Below, piece after piece: positions 1 to 8,230 of a stretch of DNA of 64,000 bases. The stretch is from Endozoicomonas_A sp049275935 (GTDB lineage: Bacteria; Pseudomonadota; Gammaproteobacteria; Pseudomonadales; Endozoicomonadaceae): NCBI RefSeq assembly GCF_049275935.1, contig NZ_CP184830.1:4030001-4094000 (forward strand), written 5' to 3'. Each line of letters opens with the position of its first letter. Within the stretch, counting starts at the first letter, position 1. The notes under the pieces are model-generated. The model was given only the letters and a program-made list of their open reading frames with translations. It was not told the DNA's origin and did no database searches. Made by a program: the position numbers and the translations under genes.

Positions 1-360
1 CTGAGTATCCTCTGAATACTCTGTAGACATGATCAGATTCGAAGTTTGCTGTTCTTCAGGGTTAGTGTATTGCAAATTCACTACCTGCAAGTATTGACCG
101 AGCAAGCGTATATGACCCGGGTAACGCTGAATCCCATCGGGTGTAAATTCAAAACTGAAATCTCTGGCAAGGCGCATCTGACCGTCTGGACTGCGCTTGA
201 AACGTGTAGAATAACGAACCACTGTCCCATCAAGAAGCTGTAAGTTCATTTCCTTGCAGGCACGTCTGCCATGCATGATCGCGATCTCTCTTGCTTTTGT
301 TGTATCAGCCCAGTACCAGGCAAAAGCTGCTCCAAGTAGCATCCAGATGATAATATTCAT
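1..360 (-). CDS. DUF3301 family protein, 3' end outside window
   Basis: Reading leftwards from an ATG at 360 gives an uninterrupted frame of 120 codons to the window edge, so the C-terminus is missing. The N-terminus is a short hydrophobic segment (MNIIIWMLLGAAFAWYW), suggesting a single membrane anchor. It is followed by a basic stretch with RACKEMNLQLLDGTVV and FKRSPDGQMRLARDFSFEF, the arrangement typical of the small gammaproteobacterial DUF3301 proteins. Their function is unknown. The family call is from recognition of the pattern; the reading frame itself is clear. Confidence 0.75.
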   Translation of the reverse strand, partial: MNIIIWMLLGAAFAWYWADTTKAREIAIMHGRRACKEMNLQLLDGTVVRYSTRFKRSPDGQMRLARDFSFEFTPDGIQRYPGHIRLLGQYLQVVNLQYTNPEEQQTSNLIMSTEYSEDTQ

Positions 361-451
361 AGGGGCATTTTATAGCCAAGCAAGATAGAAAAGCTATGTC
401 TCAAGCGTTTCTTTACAAGTTGTGGCGTTTTTCTGAGTAATAAACCAGAAA

Positions 452-963
452 TCAGTGCAGATGTCTTGGATTGCTGGCTTTACCAATGGGCTTTCCATCA
501 CGGTCAATGATCTTTTCTCTGGGGTCGACTCTGTAAATTCTTCTGAAGTATTCCGCCGCCAGGGCTTTCTGATCAGTAAACTGCTTGATGTCTACGCCAA
601 CCCGGTTGAGATATTCAAGCATAAAAATGGTGTCGGGCACGTTAGCCTCCAACTATTGGCTCCATAAAGTGACTCTCTACTATCCAGATCATCCATTCCA
701 GGTTCTGGTCGAACAAAGGTCTCACTGAAATTCGAAACCAGAATAGCAGCAATATGTTTCGTTTCTTTGACTTGGTACGTGCTTTCTCCAATCTTTAAAG
801 CCTCTTTATTGTTTCTATTGACTAACCCCTGGGAGTCTTTTTCCTCTTCGCTTGCGGTGAGGCAGTTGATTGCCTGAAAATTTCTGGAGTTGGTGATTTT
901 ATTTGTAGTGTTAGTTTTTTTGGTTGAATATTCTGAAAAAAATTTCAAATAAAAATAATTCAC
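452..963 (-). pseudogene. Hypothetical ORF split by a probable frameshift
   Basis: Two overlapping minus-strand frames look like one protein. The upstream frame (963 to about 655) has sensible composition as far as MDDLDSRESLYG, then turns into proline/cysteine-rich nonsense. The other frame takes over at about 652 with VPDTIFMLEYLNRVGVDI and ends with KIIDRDGKPIGKASNPRHLH. A one-base slip near 650-665 would join them into about 165 residues. I do not recognise the family. It could also be two unrelated short ORFs, or only the second could be real. It lies divergent from ald. Confidence 0.35.
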
Positions 964-1022
964 TAAACCGAGGATCTTATACTAGTTTATAAGCGTAGAT
1001 AAAGCTTGGGCTGGGGGAATAT

Positions 1023-2144
1023 ATGCTGGTAGGTGTGCCGAAAGAAATAAAAAATCATGAGTATCGAGTCGGGTTGACACCCGCTGCAGTTAAGGAACTC
1101 GTGGCACAGGGACATGAAGTTATGGTTGAAATGAATGCCGGAGCAGGTATTGGTTTCACCGATGATTGTTATGAGAATGCCGGAGCTACTGTTGTTAAAA
1201 GTGCCGAGGCAGTTTTCAAAAAGGCTGAGCTGATTGTTAAGGTCAAGGAACCTCAGGCTATTGAAAGAGCAAGGCTGCGTCCTCACCATACTCTCTTTAC
1301 TTACCTTCATCTGGCGCCAGACGTTCCTCAAACTCAGGATCTGATTGAATCAGGAGCTACCTGCATTGCTTATGAGACTGTAACAGATGCTAATGGTCGT
1401 CTGCCTTTGCTGGCACCCATGTCAGAAGTCGCTGGTCGTATGTCTATTCAGGCTGGCGCCCACTGTCTCGAGAAGTCCCAGTCAGGTCGTGGCGTACTCA
1501 TGGGCGGTGTTCCGGGTGTAGATCCTGCGAAGGTTGTCATTATCGGTGGCGGTGTTGTTGGTCAAAATGCTGCAGCTATGGCTGTTGGCATGGGGGCAGA
1601 CGCTGTTATTCTGGATCGCTCTGTGGACACTCTCAGACAGCTTGACGCCCGCTATGGCAACCGTATTAAAACCGTGTTTTCTACTCATCATTCTATTGAA
1701 GAGCATGTACTGACAGCTGATCTGCTGGTAGGCGGAGTTCTGCTGCCAGGTGCTGCCGCACCCAAATTGGTGACCAGAGATCTTGTCAGCAGAATGAAGC
1801 GTGGCTCTGTTATTGTTGATGTTGCTATTGATCAGGGTGGTTGTGTTGAAACGTCCAGACCCACCACCCATGATGATCCTACCTTCATCGTGGATGGTGT
1901 TGTTCACTACTGTGTGGCCAACATGCCAGGTGCCGTGGCAAGAACTTCTACAGTGGCACTGACAAATGCAACGCTGCCATATGTTCTGGACATTGCCAAT
2001 AAGGGGACTCGTAAAGCTCTTGAGGATAATTCACACCTGCTGGAAGGTCTTAACGTCTGCAAAGGCATAGTGACCTGTGAGAGCGTTGCTCAGGTACAAA
2101 ACCTGACCTACAGATCTGCTGCTGAAATGCTGTCTGAAATCTGA
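1023..2144 (+). CDS. ald: Alanine dehydrogenase
   Basis: NAD-dependent L-alanine dehydrogenase of 373 residues, the normal family length. It interconverts L-alanine and pyruvate plus ammonia in the cytoplasm. The start MLVGVPKEIKNHEYRVGLTP is the canonical N-terminus, preceded by GGGGG about 5 nt upstream. VKVKEPQ supplies the substrate-binding Lys, TYLHLAPD the catalytic His region near residue 96, and IGGGVVGQNAAAMAVGMGA is the Rossmann glycine loop around residue 175. It stands alone with its own terminator just downstream. Nothing is unusual. Confidence 0.97.
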   Translation: MLVGVPKEIKNHEYRVGLTPAAVKELVAQGHEVMVEMNAGAGIGFTDDCYENAGATVVKSAEAVFKKAELIVKVKEPQAIERARLRPHHTLFTYLHLAPDVPQTQDLIESGATCIAYETVTDANGRLPLLAPMSEVAGRMSIQAGAHCLEKSQSGRGVLMGGVPGVDPAKVVIIGGGVVGQNAAAMAVGMGADAVILDRSVDTLRQLDARYGNRIKTVFSTHHSIEEHVLTADLLVGGVLLPGAAAPKLVTRDLVSRMKRGSVIVDVAIDQGGCVETSRPTTHDDPTFIVDGVVHYCVANMPGAVARTSTVALTNATLPYVLDIANKGTRKALEDNSHLLEGLNVCKGIVTCESVAQVQNLTYRSAAEMLSEI

Positions 2145-2163
2145 TTTAAGGTTATCTGAACCG

Positions 2164-2205
2164 AAAACTCTGGTTTGCTTTTGGAAGCCAGAGTTTTTTG
2201 TTTTT
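2164..2205 (+). terminator. Rho-independent terminator of ald
   Basis: The arms AAAACTCTGG (2164-2173) and CCAGAGTTTT (2188-2197) are perfectly complementary around a 14-nt loop and run into a T-rich tract. It sits 20 nt after the ald stop codon. Confidence 0.85.
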
Positions 2206-2287
2206 AATTCTTGAGAGATGGTCCGGCGAGCAGGATACTCTGTTGGGTAGCTCGTTACTTAACAGTGAATAGATATTCACACACAGG

Positions 2288-2770
2288 TTGATTGATTTTG
2301 GGTTGGATTCGGGTTTGATTAATTGGCAATGGTCCAGGTTTGAAGAACTTACCGGGCAGGAAGTATATAGCATTCTTAAAGCCCGTCAGGATGTCTTTAT
2401 CGTTGAGCAGGATTGCCCTTATCACGATGCGGATGGGGTTGATCAAAGGTGTCTGCACTTATCAGGCTGGAGGGAAGGTGAAAATAATCTTGCGGCCTAT
2501 CTGAGGATTATACCCCCATCCTCCCCCGAATCTGTTGTGGCTATTGGTCGTGTTATCACTACATACTCTTACCGTGGTGGCGGGTTGGGCAAAGAGTTGA
2601 TGAAACGAGCGGTAGAAAAAGCCACCGAACTCTTTCCTGAGTATGATCTTTATCTCAGTGGTCAGGCTCACCTTCAAACATTTTATGGCGCTTATGGCTT
2701 TAAAGCTGAAGGTGACATCTATGAGGAAGATGGTATCCCCCATATTGCTATGTTTTTAAGAAGATCTTGA
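2288..2770 (+). CDS. elaA: ElaA-type GNAT N-acetyltransferase
   Basis: Small GNAT-fold acetyltransferase closely resembling E. coli ElaA. VFIVEQDCPYHDADG matches the family's VVEQNCPYQDIDG block, AIGRVITT is the strand before the acetyl-CoA loop, and the C-terminus has GQAHLQTFYGAYGF and YEEDGIPHIAM. The acceptor substrate is not known. The frame opens with TTG at 2288. A second TTG at 2315 would give MINWQWSRFEEL, which aligns better with the E. coli N-terminus, so the true start may be 2315. It lies downstream of the ald terminator and is probably transcribed separately. Confidence 0.9.
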   Translation: MIDFGLDSGLINWQWSRFEELTGQEVYSILKARQDVFIVEQDCPYHDADGVDQRCLHLSGWREGENNLAAYLRIIPPSSPESVVAIGRVITTYSYRGGGLGKELMKRAVEKATELFPEYDLYLSGQAHLQTFYGAYGFKAEGDIYEEDGIPHIAMFLRRS

Positions 2771-2840
2771 TGACCGGCCGCTCCTGTTGTCTCTGACAAC
2801 TGATTCTGCTGTGTGCCAGCTTCTAATGTTCAGTGGCTAT

Positions 2841-4334
2841 TCATTTCATGGTAGGAATGACAAACTCTGCGCCTGGTCTGATTCCGATTGGCCAACGAGA
2901 AGTAATAGCTTTGCGACGTGTATAAAACTTCACACCTTCCATGCCGTGCATATGCAGTGGACCAAACAGAGACCGCTTCCAGCCGCCAAAGCTGTGGAAT
3001 GACATTGGGACTGGAATGGGTACATTAATACCGACCATGCCGATCTGGATGTCATGGGCAAACTGTCGGGCACTGTTGCCATCACGAGTGAATATGGCAG
3101 CACCGTTGCCGTATTCATGATCATTGATCAGGGTGACCGCTGTCTCATAATCAGGCACTCGTACTATCGACAGTACCGGTCCGAATATCTCTTCCCGGTA
3201 AATGGACATATCGGTGGTAACATTGTCGAACAGGCAGCCGCCCAGAAAGTAACCCTCTTCGTGGCCCTCAACGGAAAAATTTCTGCCGTCCACGACCAGT
3301 TTGGCACCCTGGGCAATACCGGCATCCACATAACCTGATACCTTGCTGCGGTGCTCCTGGCTGATGAGTGGACCCAGTTCAATACCAGACATCAGACCGT
3401 TACCCACCTTCAAGGCTTTCACTCTCGGAGTCAGGCGTTCAATCAGTGCATCCGCTACATCACCCACAGCAACTGCAACAGAAATAGCCATACAGCGTTC
3501 GCCCGCAGAACCATAGGCAGCACCTATCAGTGCATCAACGGCCTGATCAAGATCAGCATCTGGCATAATAACCATGTGGTTTTTGGCTCCACCCAGAGCC
3601 TGAACGCGCTTTCCGTGGTGGCAGCCTTTCTGATAGATATACTCAGCAACAGCTGTAGAGCCAACAAAACTGACGGCCTGAACATCCCTTGAGGCGAGGA
3701 TAGTATCAACAGCTTCCTTATCACCATTGACCACATTCAAAACACCATCGGGAAGACCGGCTTCTTTCATCAACTCGGCCAGACGGAAAGGAACTGAGGG
3801 GTCTTTTTCTGAAGGTTTGAGAATAAACGTGTTACCGCAGGCAATGGCCAGGGGGAACATCCACATGGGAACCATGGCCGGGAAGTTAAAAGGTGTGATT
3901 CCGGCCACTACGCCCAAGGGTTGGCTGACGGACCAGGCATCCACATCAGTTCCCACATTTTCTGTGTATTCCCCTTTCAGCAGGTGAGGAATACCACAAG
4001 CGAATTCTACGACTTCCAATCCACGGGTAATATCGCCATGAGCATCTTCCAGAACTTTTCCATGTTCTCTGGTCAGCATTTCAGCCAGCTCATTACGGTG
4101 TCTTTCAACCAGTTCCCTGTATTTGAAGAGAAGTCTTGCGCGATTTAGTGGGGTGACATTTCGCCATTGCTCAAAAGCCTGTTTGGCTGTGGCTATAGCA
4201 ACCTCGACCTCCATGGCACTGGCCAGAGAAACAGAAGCTTCCTGCTGTCCGGTAGCAGGGTTAAAAACGGGTAACTGTCGTGCGCTGGGTGCAGAGGGCA
4301 AGCCGGCGATGAAATGGTTGATTTGAGCACTCAT
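2841..4334 (-). CDS. mmsA: Methylmalonate-semialdehyde dehydrogenase (acylating)
   Basis: CoA-acylating aldehyde dehydrogenase of 497 residues. It converts methylmalonate semialdehyde to propionyl-CoA, or malonate semialdehyde to acetyl-CoA, in valine and beta-alanine/inositol catabolism. Seen in the sequence: ITPFNFPAMVPMWMFP, the NAD-site segment SFVGSTAVAEYIYQKG, the catalytic Cys in SAGERCMAISVAV, and the MmsA-type C-terminus FGGWKRSLFGPLHMHG. The start has GGAGCCC 7 nt upstream. It lies on the same strand as the leucine operon but is separated from it by a plus-strand hemerythrin remnant, so it is probably its own transcription unit. Confidence 0.95.
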   Translation of the reverse strand: MSAQINHFIAGLPSAPSARQLPVFNPATGQQEASVSLASAMEVEVAIATAKQAFEQWRNVTPLNRARLLFKYRELVERHRNELAEMLTREHGKVLEDAHGDITRGLEVVEFACGIPHLLKGEYTENVGTDVDAWSVSQPLGVVAGITPFNFPAMVPMWMFPLAIACGNTFILKPSEKDPSVPFRLAELMKEAGLPDGVLNVVNGDKEAVDTILASRDVQAVSFVGSTAVAEYIYQKGCHHGKRVQALGGAKNHMVIMPDADLDQAVDALIGAAYGSAGERCMAISVAVAVGDVADALIERLTPRVKALKVGNGLMSGIELGPLISQEHRSKVSGYVDAGIAQGAKLVVDGRNFSVEGHEEGYFLGGCLFDNVTTDMSIYREEIFGPVLSIVRVPDYETAVTLINDHEYGNGAAIFTRDGNSARQFAHDIQIGMVGINVPIPVPMSFHSFGGWKRSLFGPLHMHGMEGVKFYTRRKAITSRWPIGIRPGAEFVIPTMK

Positions 4335-4755
4335 GTCAGGGCTCCTTACAGTTCATTACTTTTATTGTTCAGAGTGAAACCATTACCTTTTTAAGGTTAC
4401 GGGAATTCAGTCTCCGTATGAAGAGGCTGTCGCAAAAACTCCAACAACTCCTTTGACTCAAGAACTTCTGGATTACGGCTGACTGCAGTTATTCTGCGAA
4501 CCTGCTCAAATGGTTGTTGAGCAGGTTGACTTGAATAGTGGCAAAATAAGGCATTGGAGCAACCCTTCGGAAATATTCTGTAAATAGAATAGATCCAGCT
4601 TTCAGAATGTGAGAGGGTTTTTATTCACTTGACTCCATAGAGGGCTGTCTATTCTCGAGCCCCGGGCTGAAATGTCTGAATGTCTTGAAGATCCCTTAAG
4701 TTTTCTTTCAGAGCTGGCATTTCATAATTAAGAAGAACAAGGGAGGGAGTGTGCT
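4335..4755. other. Intergenic region between divergent mmsA and hemerythrin remnant
   Basis: There is no gene-like frame in these 421 bp. There is an inverted repeat CCTGCTCAA/TTGAGCAGG (about 4502-4527) with a short loop, and a palindrome TATTCT-6nt-AGAATA (about 4572-4589). The segment GGGCTGTCTATTCTCG (about 4642) resembles the end of the small inserted element at 56,095-56,261. This may be mobile-element debris plus two divergent promoters, but nothing can be assigned firmly. Confidence 0.4.
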
Positions 4756-5262
4756 ATGTCGCTGCCGATCAATAGACTTGTGAAGGATCATGAGCACCTT
4801 TTGCGGCTGCTCGATTGTTTGGATCACGCCGGATACAAAGATGACAGTCAGCGTACACCCAAAGTCTGACTGATCCTCGATGTTCTGGATTACCTGCATA
4901 ATTATCCGGACAGCTTCCATCACCCACTGAAATCCCGATTGCTATCCCGTCTCCGTCCGAGACTGACTGATGCCAGCCAGCGCAATCTTATGGCAGAAGT
5001 AGAGGCTGAACATAAAGAAATACGTCAGTTAACCACCAGTTTGATAGAGCGCTTCAATGCTCTGGCTATGGATCAGGTTATCCCGGTCAATCAGCTGTTG
5101 GCGGAATATCAAAAATACGTTGAGTTGCAAAGGGCTCACATAAAGAAAGAAAACAGGGTTTTAATCCCGGCGATAAAAGCGATTCTGACGGAGGAAGACC
5201 TTAAGCAGGTAAGTGAGGCTTTGAAAGAGACTCCAGATCCTCTTTTTGGAACCCATACTTGA
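4756..5262 (+). pseudogene. Hemerythrin HHE-domain protein interrupted by in-frame TGA
   Basis: One continuous frame from ATG 4756 to the stop at 5260-5262 would encode 168 residues of a hemerythrin-like HHE cation-binding protein. Before the break it reads INRLVKDHEHLLRLLDCLDH; after it YLHNYPDSFHHP, VEAEHKEIRQL and ELQRAHIKKENRVLIPAI. All the expected iron-ligand His and Glu motifs are present. The frame is broken once, by TGA at 4867-4869 (codon 38), which a single C-to-T change from CGA (Arg) would explain. The N-terminal HxxE helix is cut off from the rest. It is a recent nonsense pseudogene unless the TGA is a sequencing error or is read through. Confidence 0.85.
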
Positions 5263-5363
5263 GAATCCTACGAAAATCTGTATCAGTTTGTGGTGGGCGC
5301 TCCTGTCGATCGGGAGGTTTCCAAAGCGCATTGACAAACTGCTGCCTCAAGGGCGACAACCCC

Positions 5364-7322
5364 TTAATCCTGAAGTTCTGGTCGCTTTCGGAAATACTCT
5401 AAAGCTTCCGGGTTCGCCAGGGCTTCGACATTGGCAACTGGTTTGTCATGGACAACATCCCTAACGGCCAGCTCAACAATCTTGCCATTGATGGTCCTGG
5501 GAATATCCGGTGTCTGTAGTACAACCGCAGGCACATGACGGGGCGTTGTATTGTCTCGAATGGCCTTTTTAATTTCGTGGATAAGTTCGTCATCCAGTGT
5601 GGCACCATCTCGTAACTTAACAAACAGAACAACCCTGATATCGCCTTTCCACTCCTGACCAATGGCAATGCTCTCAAGCACCTGCTCTACCCTTTCAACC
5701 TGTCGGTAAATTTCCGCAGTCCCGATTCTTACGCCACCCGGATTCAGGACAGCATCTGCCCGACCGTGAATGATCACCCCCTTATTTTCTGTCAGCTCAC
5801 CAAAGTCTCCATGGGCCCAGACACCCGGGAACTGGCTGAAATAGGCTTTGTGATAGTTTTTATTTTCGGGATCATTCCAGAATCCATTGGGCATGGATGG
5901 AAAACTGCTCTGACAGGTCAGTTCACCCTTCTCTTCCAACAGAGGCTTGCCTTCAGGGCTGACAAACTGAACGTCCATTCCCAGTCCGCGGCACTGAATC
6001 TCCCCTTTATTAACTGGTAAGGCAGGGCAGCCCAGAGCAAAGCAGGAGATGATATCGGTGCCACCAGAAATAGAAGACAGGCACAGATCTTTTTTGATGT
6101 GCCGGTATACGTAATCAAAGCTCTCGTGAAGCAGAGGAGAGCCCGTAGACAGAATAGTCTTCAGCCTTGGTAAAGAGTGAGATTCAGCAGGCTTAACCCC
6201 GGCTTTTTCCAATGCCGCAATGTATTTTGCACTGGTGCCAAAAACAGTGATGCCTTCTTCTTCCGCCATATCTATAAGACTTCGCGGTTCGGGATAGAAA
6301 GGGGAACCATCATAAAGAACGACAGTGGCACCCAAAGCAAGAGAGGAAACCAGCCAGTTCCACATCATCCAGCCGCAAGTAGAGAAGTAGAAGATAATGT
6401 CTTCGGGTTTTAAATTCGTGTGTAAAGACAATTCCTTCAGGTGTTGCAGAAGGGTTCCGCCATGTCCATGCACGATGCACTTTGGTGCTCCGGTCGTGCC
6501 TGAAGAGTACATAATGAACAGAGGATGATTAAAGTCCACCGCTACAAACTCAGGTGTATCAATGTCTTGAATAATAAAATCGTCGTATAAGACCGATGAG
6601 GTTCGGGAACTGATATCGGCATCACCGCTCAGGAATGGCACAATGACGGTTTGTTCGATAGAAGGGATCTGTGCCTGAAGGGATTGAACCTTTTCCAGAC
6701 ACTGAATCGGCTTACCATTATAAAAATAGCCATCAATACTGAGCAGTACTTTTGGTGTGATTTGCCCAAAACGGTCCAGAACGCCCTGAATACCGAAGTC
6801 TGGCGAACAGGACGACCAGATAGCTCCCAGGGCGGTAGTAGCCAGCATCATGATCAGGGTTTCAGGGCAGTTGGGCATAAAAGCTGCAACTCTGTCTCCT
6901 TTGCTGACCCCTGCCGCTTTCAGTCCTGCCTGAGCTGCCGCGACCGCTTTAGTCAGTTCGCCACAACTCAAGGTGGTACGGTGGCTGTCTTCGCGTCTGA
7001 AAACCAGCGCATCTTTTGTAGCCTTCTCAGCATCTTTGCCATGTCGCAGCATGTGTTCTGCATAGTTGAGAGTCGAGTCCGGGAACCACTCTGCTCCCGG
7101 CATTTGATCATGGTTGCAGATGGCAGAGGGTGGGGAGTGAAAGTGAATATCGACAAATTTTGCCAGGTTTTCCCAGAAAGCATAGCGATCACTGACACTC
7201 CAGTCATAGAGGGAGTGGTAGTCAGTCAGCTGCTGAACGGTACTGTCATTGACAGACTGAATGAATGTATGAAGATTTGATGTTTGAATCCGGTTCTCGT
7301 CAGGTGTCCAGAGCTGCGTCAT
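5364..7322 (-). CDS. aacS: Acetoacetyl-CoA synthetase
   Basis: ANL-superfamily acyl-CoA ligase of 652 residues, the usual length for acetoacetate-CoA ligase. It activates acetoacetate with ATP and CoA. Features: N-terminal segment with WFPDSTLNYAEHML, the AMP-binding loop MYSSGTTGAPKCIVHG, CGWMMWNWLVSSLALGAT, and the C-terminal lid with PGGVRIGTAEIYRQVE and the catalytic Lys region IPRTINGKIVELAV. It overlaps the upstream HMG-CoA lyase gene by 4 nt (ATGA), with AGGA as Shine-Dalgarno inside that gene. It would therefore use the acetoacetate the lyase releases. Confidence 0.95.
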   Translation of the reverse strand: MTQLWTPDENRIQTSNLHTFIQSVNDSTVQQLTDYHSLYDWSVSDRYAFWENLAKFVDIHFHSPPSAICNHDQMPGAEWFPDSTLNYAEHMLRHGKDAEKATKDALVFRREDSHRTTLSCGELTKAVAAAQAGLKAAGVSKGDRVAAFMPNCPETLIMMLATTALGAIWSSCSPDFGIQGVLDRFGQITPKVLLSIDGYFYNGKPIQCLEKVQSLQAQIPSIEQTVIVPFLSGDADISSRTSSVLYDDFIIQDIDTPEFVAVDFNHPLFIMYSSGTTGAPKCIVHGHGGTLLQHLKELSLHTNLKPEDIIFYFSTCGWMMWNWLVSSLALGATVVLYDGSPFYPEPRSLIDMAEEEGITVFGTSAKYIAALEKAGVKPAESHSLPRLKTILSTGSPLLHESFDYVYRHIKKDLCLSSISGGTDIISCFALGCPALPVNKGEIQCRGLGMDVQFVSPEGKPLLEEKGELTCQSSFPSMPNGFWNDPENKNYHKAYFSQFPGVWAHGDFGELTENKGVIIHGRADAVLNPGGVRIGTAEIYRQVERVEQVLESIAIGQEWKGDIRVVLFVKLRDGATLDDELIHEIKKAIRDNTTPRHVPAVVLQTPDIPRTINGKIVELAVRDVVHDKPVANVEALANPEALEYFRKRPELQD

Positions 7323-8230
7323 ATGCGATCCTGTTTTATTTTTTTTAAAGCCAGTCCAGTGTTCGAGTGAGAACGAATACCCAGTTGATGACAGATGAAG
7401 GCAGCGGCCTCCAAAAGCTTGTCCATCCGCACGCCGGTTTTGATGTTCAGACCTTCCATTAGATAGAGCACATCTTCGGTCGCAACATTGCCAGAGGCCC
7501 CCGGTGCATAGGGGCAGCCGCCCAGACCTGCAACCGCCGAATCCACAACCGCCAGACCTTCCTCAAGGGATGCGTAAATATTGGCTAATGCCTGTCCATA
7601 AGTATTGTGATAGTGAGCAGCAAGGTGTTTGATAGACACTTCACGACAACAGGCTTCCAGAACTCTTTTAACCCGAAGAGGTGTTCCTGTACCCAGGGTA
7701 TCTCCAAGGGATACTTCGTAACATCCCATTTGATAGAGCGCTTTGGTCACTTCAGCCACTTGCCGGGGTGAGGTTGCGCCATCATAAGGACAACTGATAA
7801 TGCAAGAAACATAGCCTCTGACAAGCATATTATTCTCTCTGGCCAACTCCATAACCGGTTCAAAACGTTTAAGGCTCTCGGCAATGGAGCAGTTAATATT
7901 TTTCTGACTGAAACCTTCGGAAGCTGAGGCAAACACTGCGGCCTCGTCCGCTCCTGCCTTCAGGGCATCTTCCATCCCCCTGAGGTTGGGGGTCAAAGCC
8001 GTGTAAACAACGTTACTTTGTCGCTTAATGGTCTGGAATACCTGATCCGAGCCCGCCATCTGGGGAACATAGTTGGAGGAAACGAAACTGCCGGTTTCAA
8101 TGTGCTCAAGACCAGACTGAGACAGTAAGTTGACCAGTTCTACCCGGGTTTCTGAAGACGCTGGCGTTGGCAGATTCTGCAGCCCGTCACGGGGTCCAAC
8201 TTCAACAATGCGGACAGATTCAGGCAGCAT
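7319..8230 (-). CDS. liuE: Hydroxymethylglutaryl-CoA lyase
   Basis: DRE-TIM metallolyase of 303 residues that cleaves HMG-CoA to acetoacetate and acetyl-CoA, the last step of leucine catabolism. VEVGPRDGLQN at the N-terminus holds the metal- and substrate-binding residues. GYVSCIISCPYDG and HYHNTYGQALANI supply further active-site residues. The signature VAGLGGCPYAPGASGNVATE contains the catalytic Cys of the mobile loop. Translation is coupled: its start lies 11 nt inside the end of liuD, with AAGGA upstream, and its stop overlaps the aacS start. Confidence 0.96.
   Translation of the reverse strand: MLPESVRIVEVGPRDGLQNLPTPASSETRVELVNLLSQSGLEHIETGSFVSSNYVPQMAGSDQVFQTIKRQSNVVYTALTPNLRGMEDALKAGADEAAVFASASEGFSQKNINCSIAESLKRFEPVMELARENNMLVRGYVSCIISCPYDGATSPRQVAEVTKALYQMGCYEVSLGDTLGTGTPLRVKRVLEACCREVSIKHLAAHYHNTYGQALANIYASLEEGLAVVDSAVAGLGGCPYAPGASGNVATEDVLYLMEGLNIKTGVRMDKLLEAAAFICHQLGIRSHSNTGLALKKIKQDRI

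Noticed and set aside
6651..7280. A 209-residue plus-strand ORF
   Set aside because: It lies wholly antisense to the well-supported aacS gene and has no protein-like motif.
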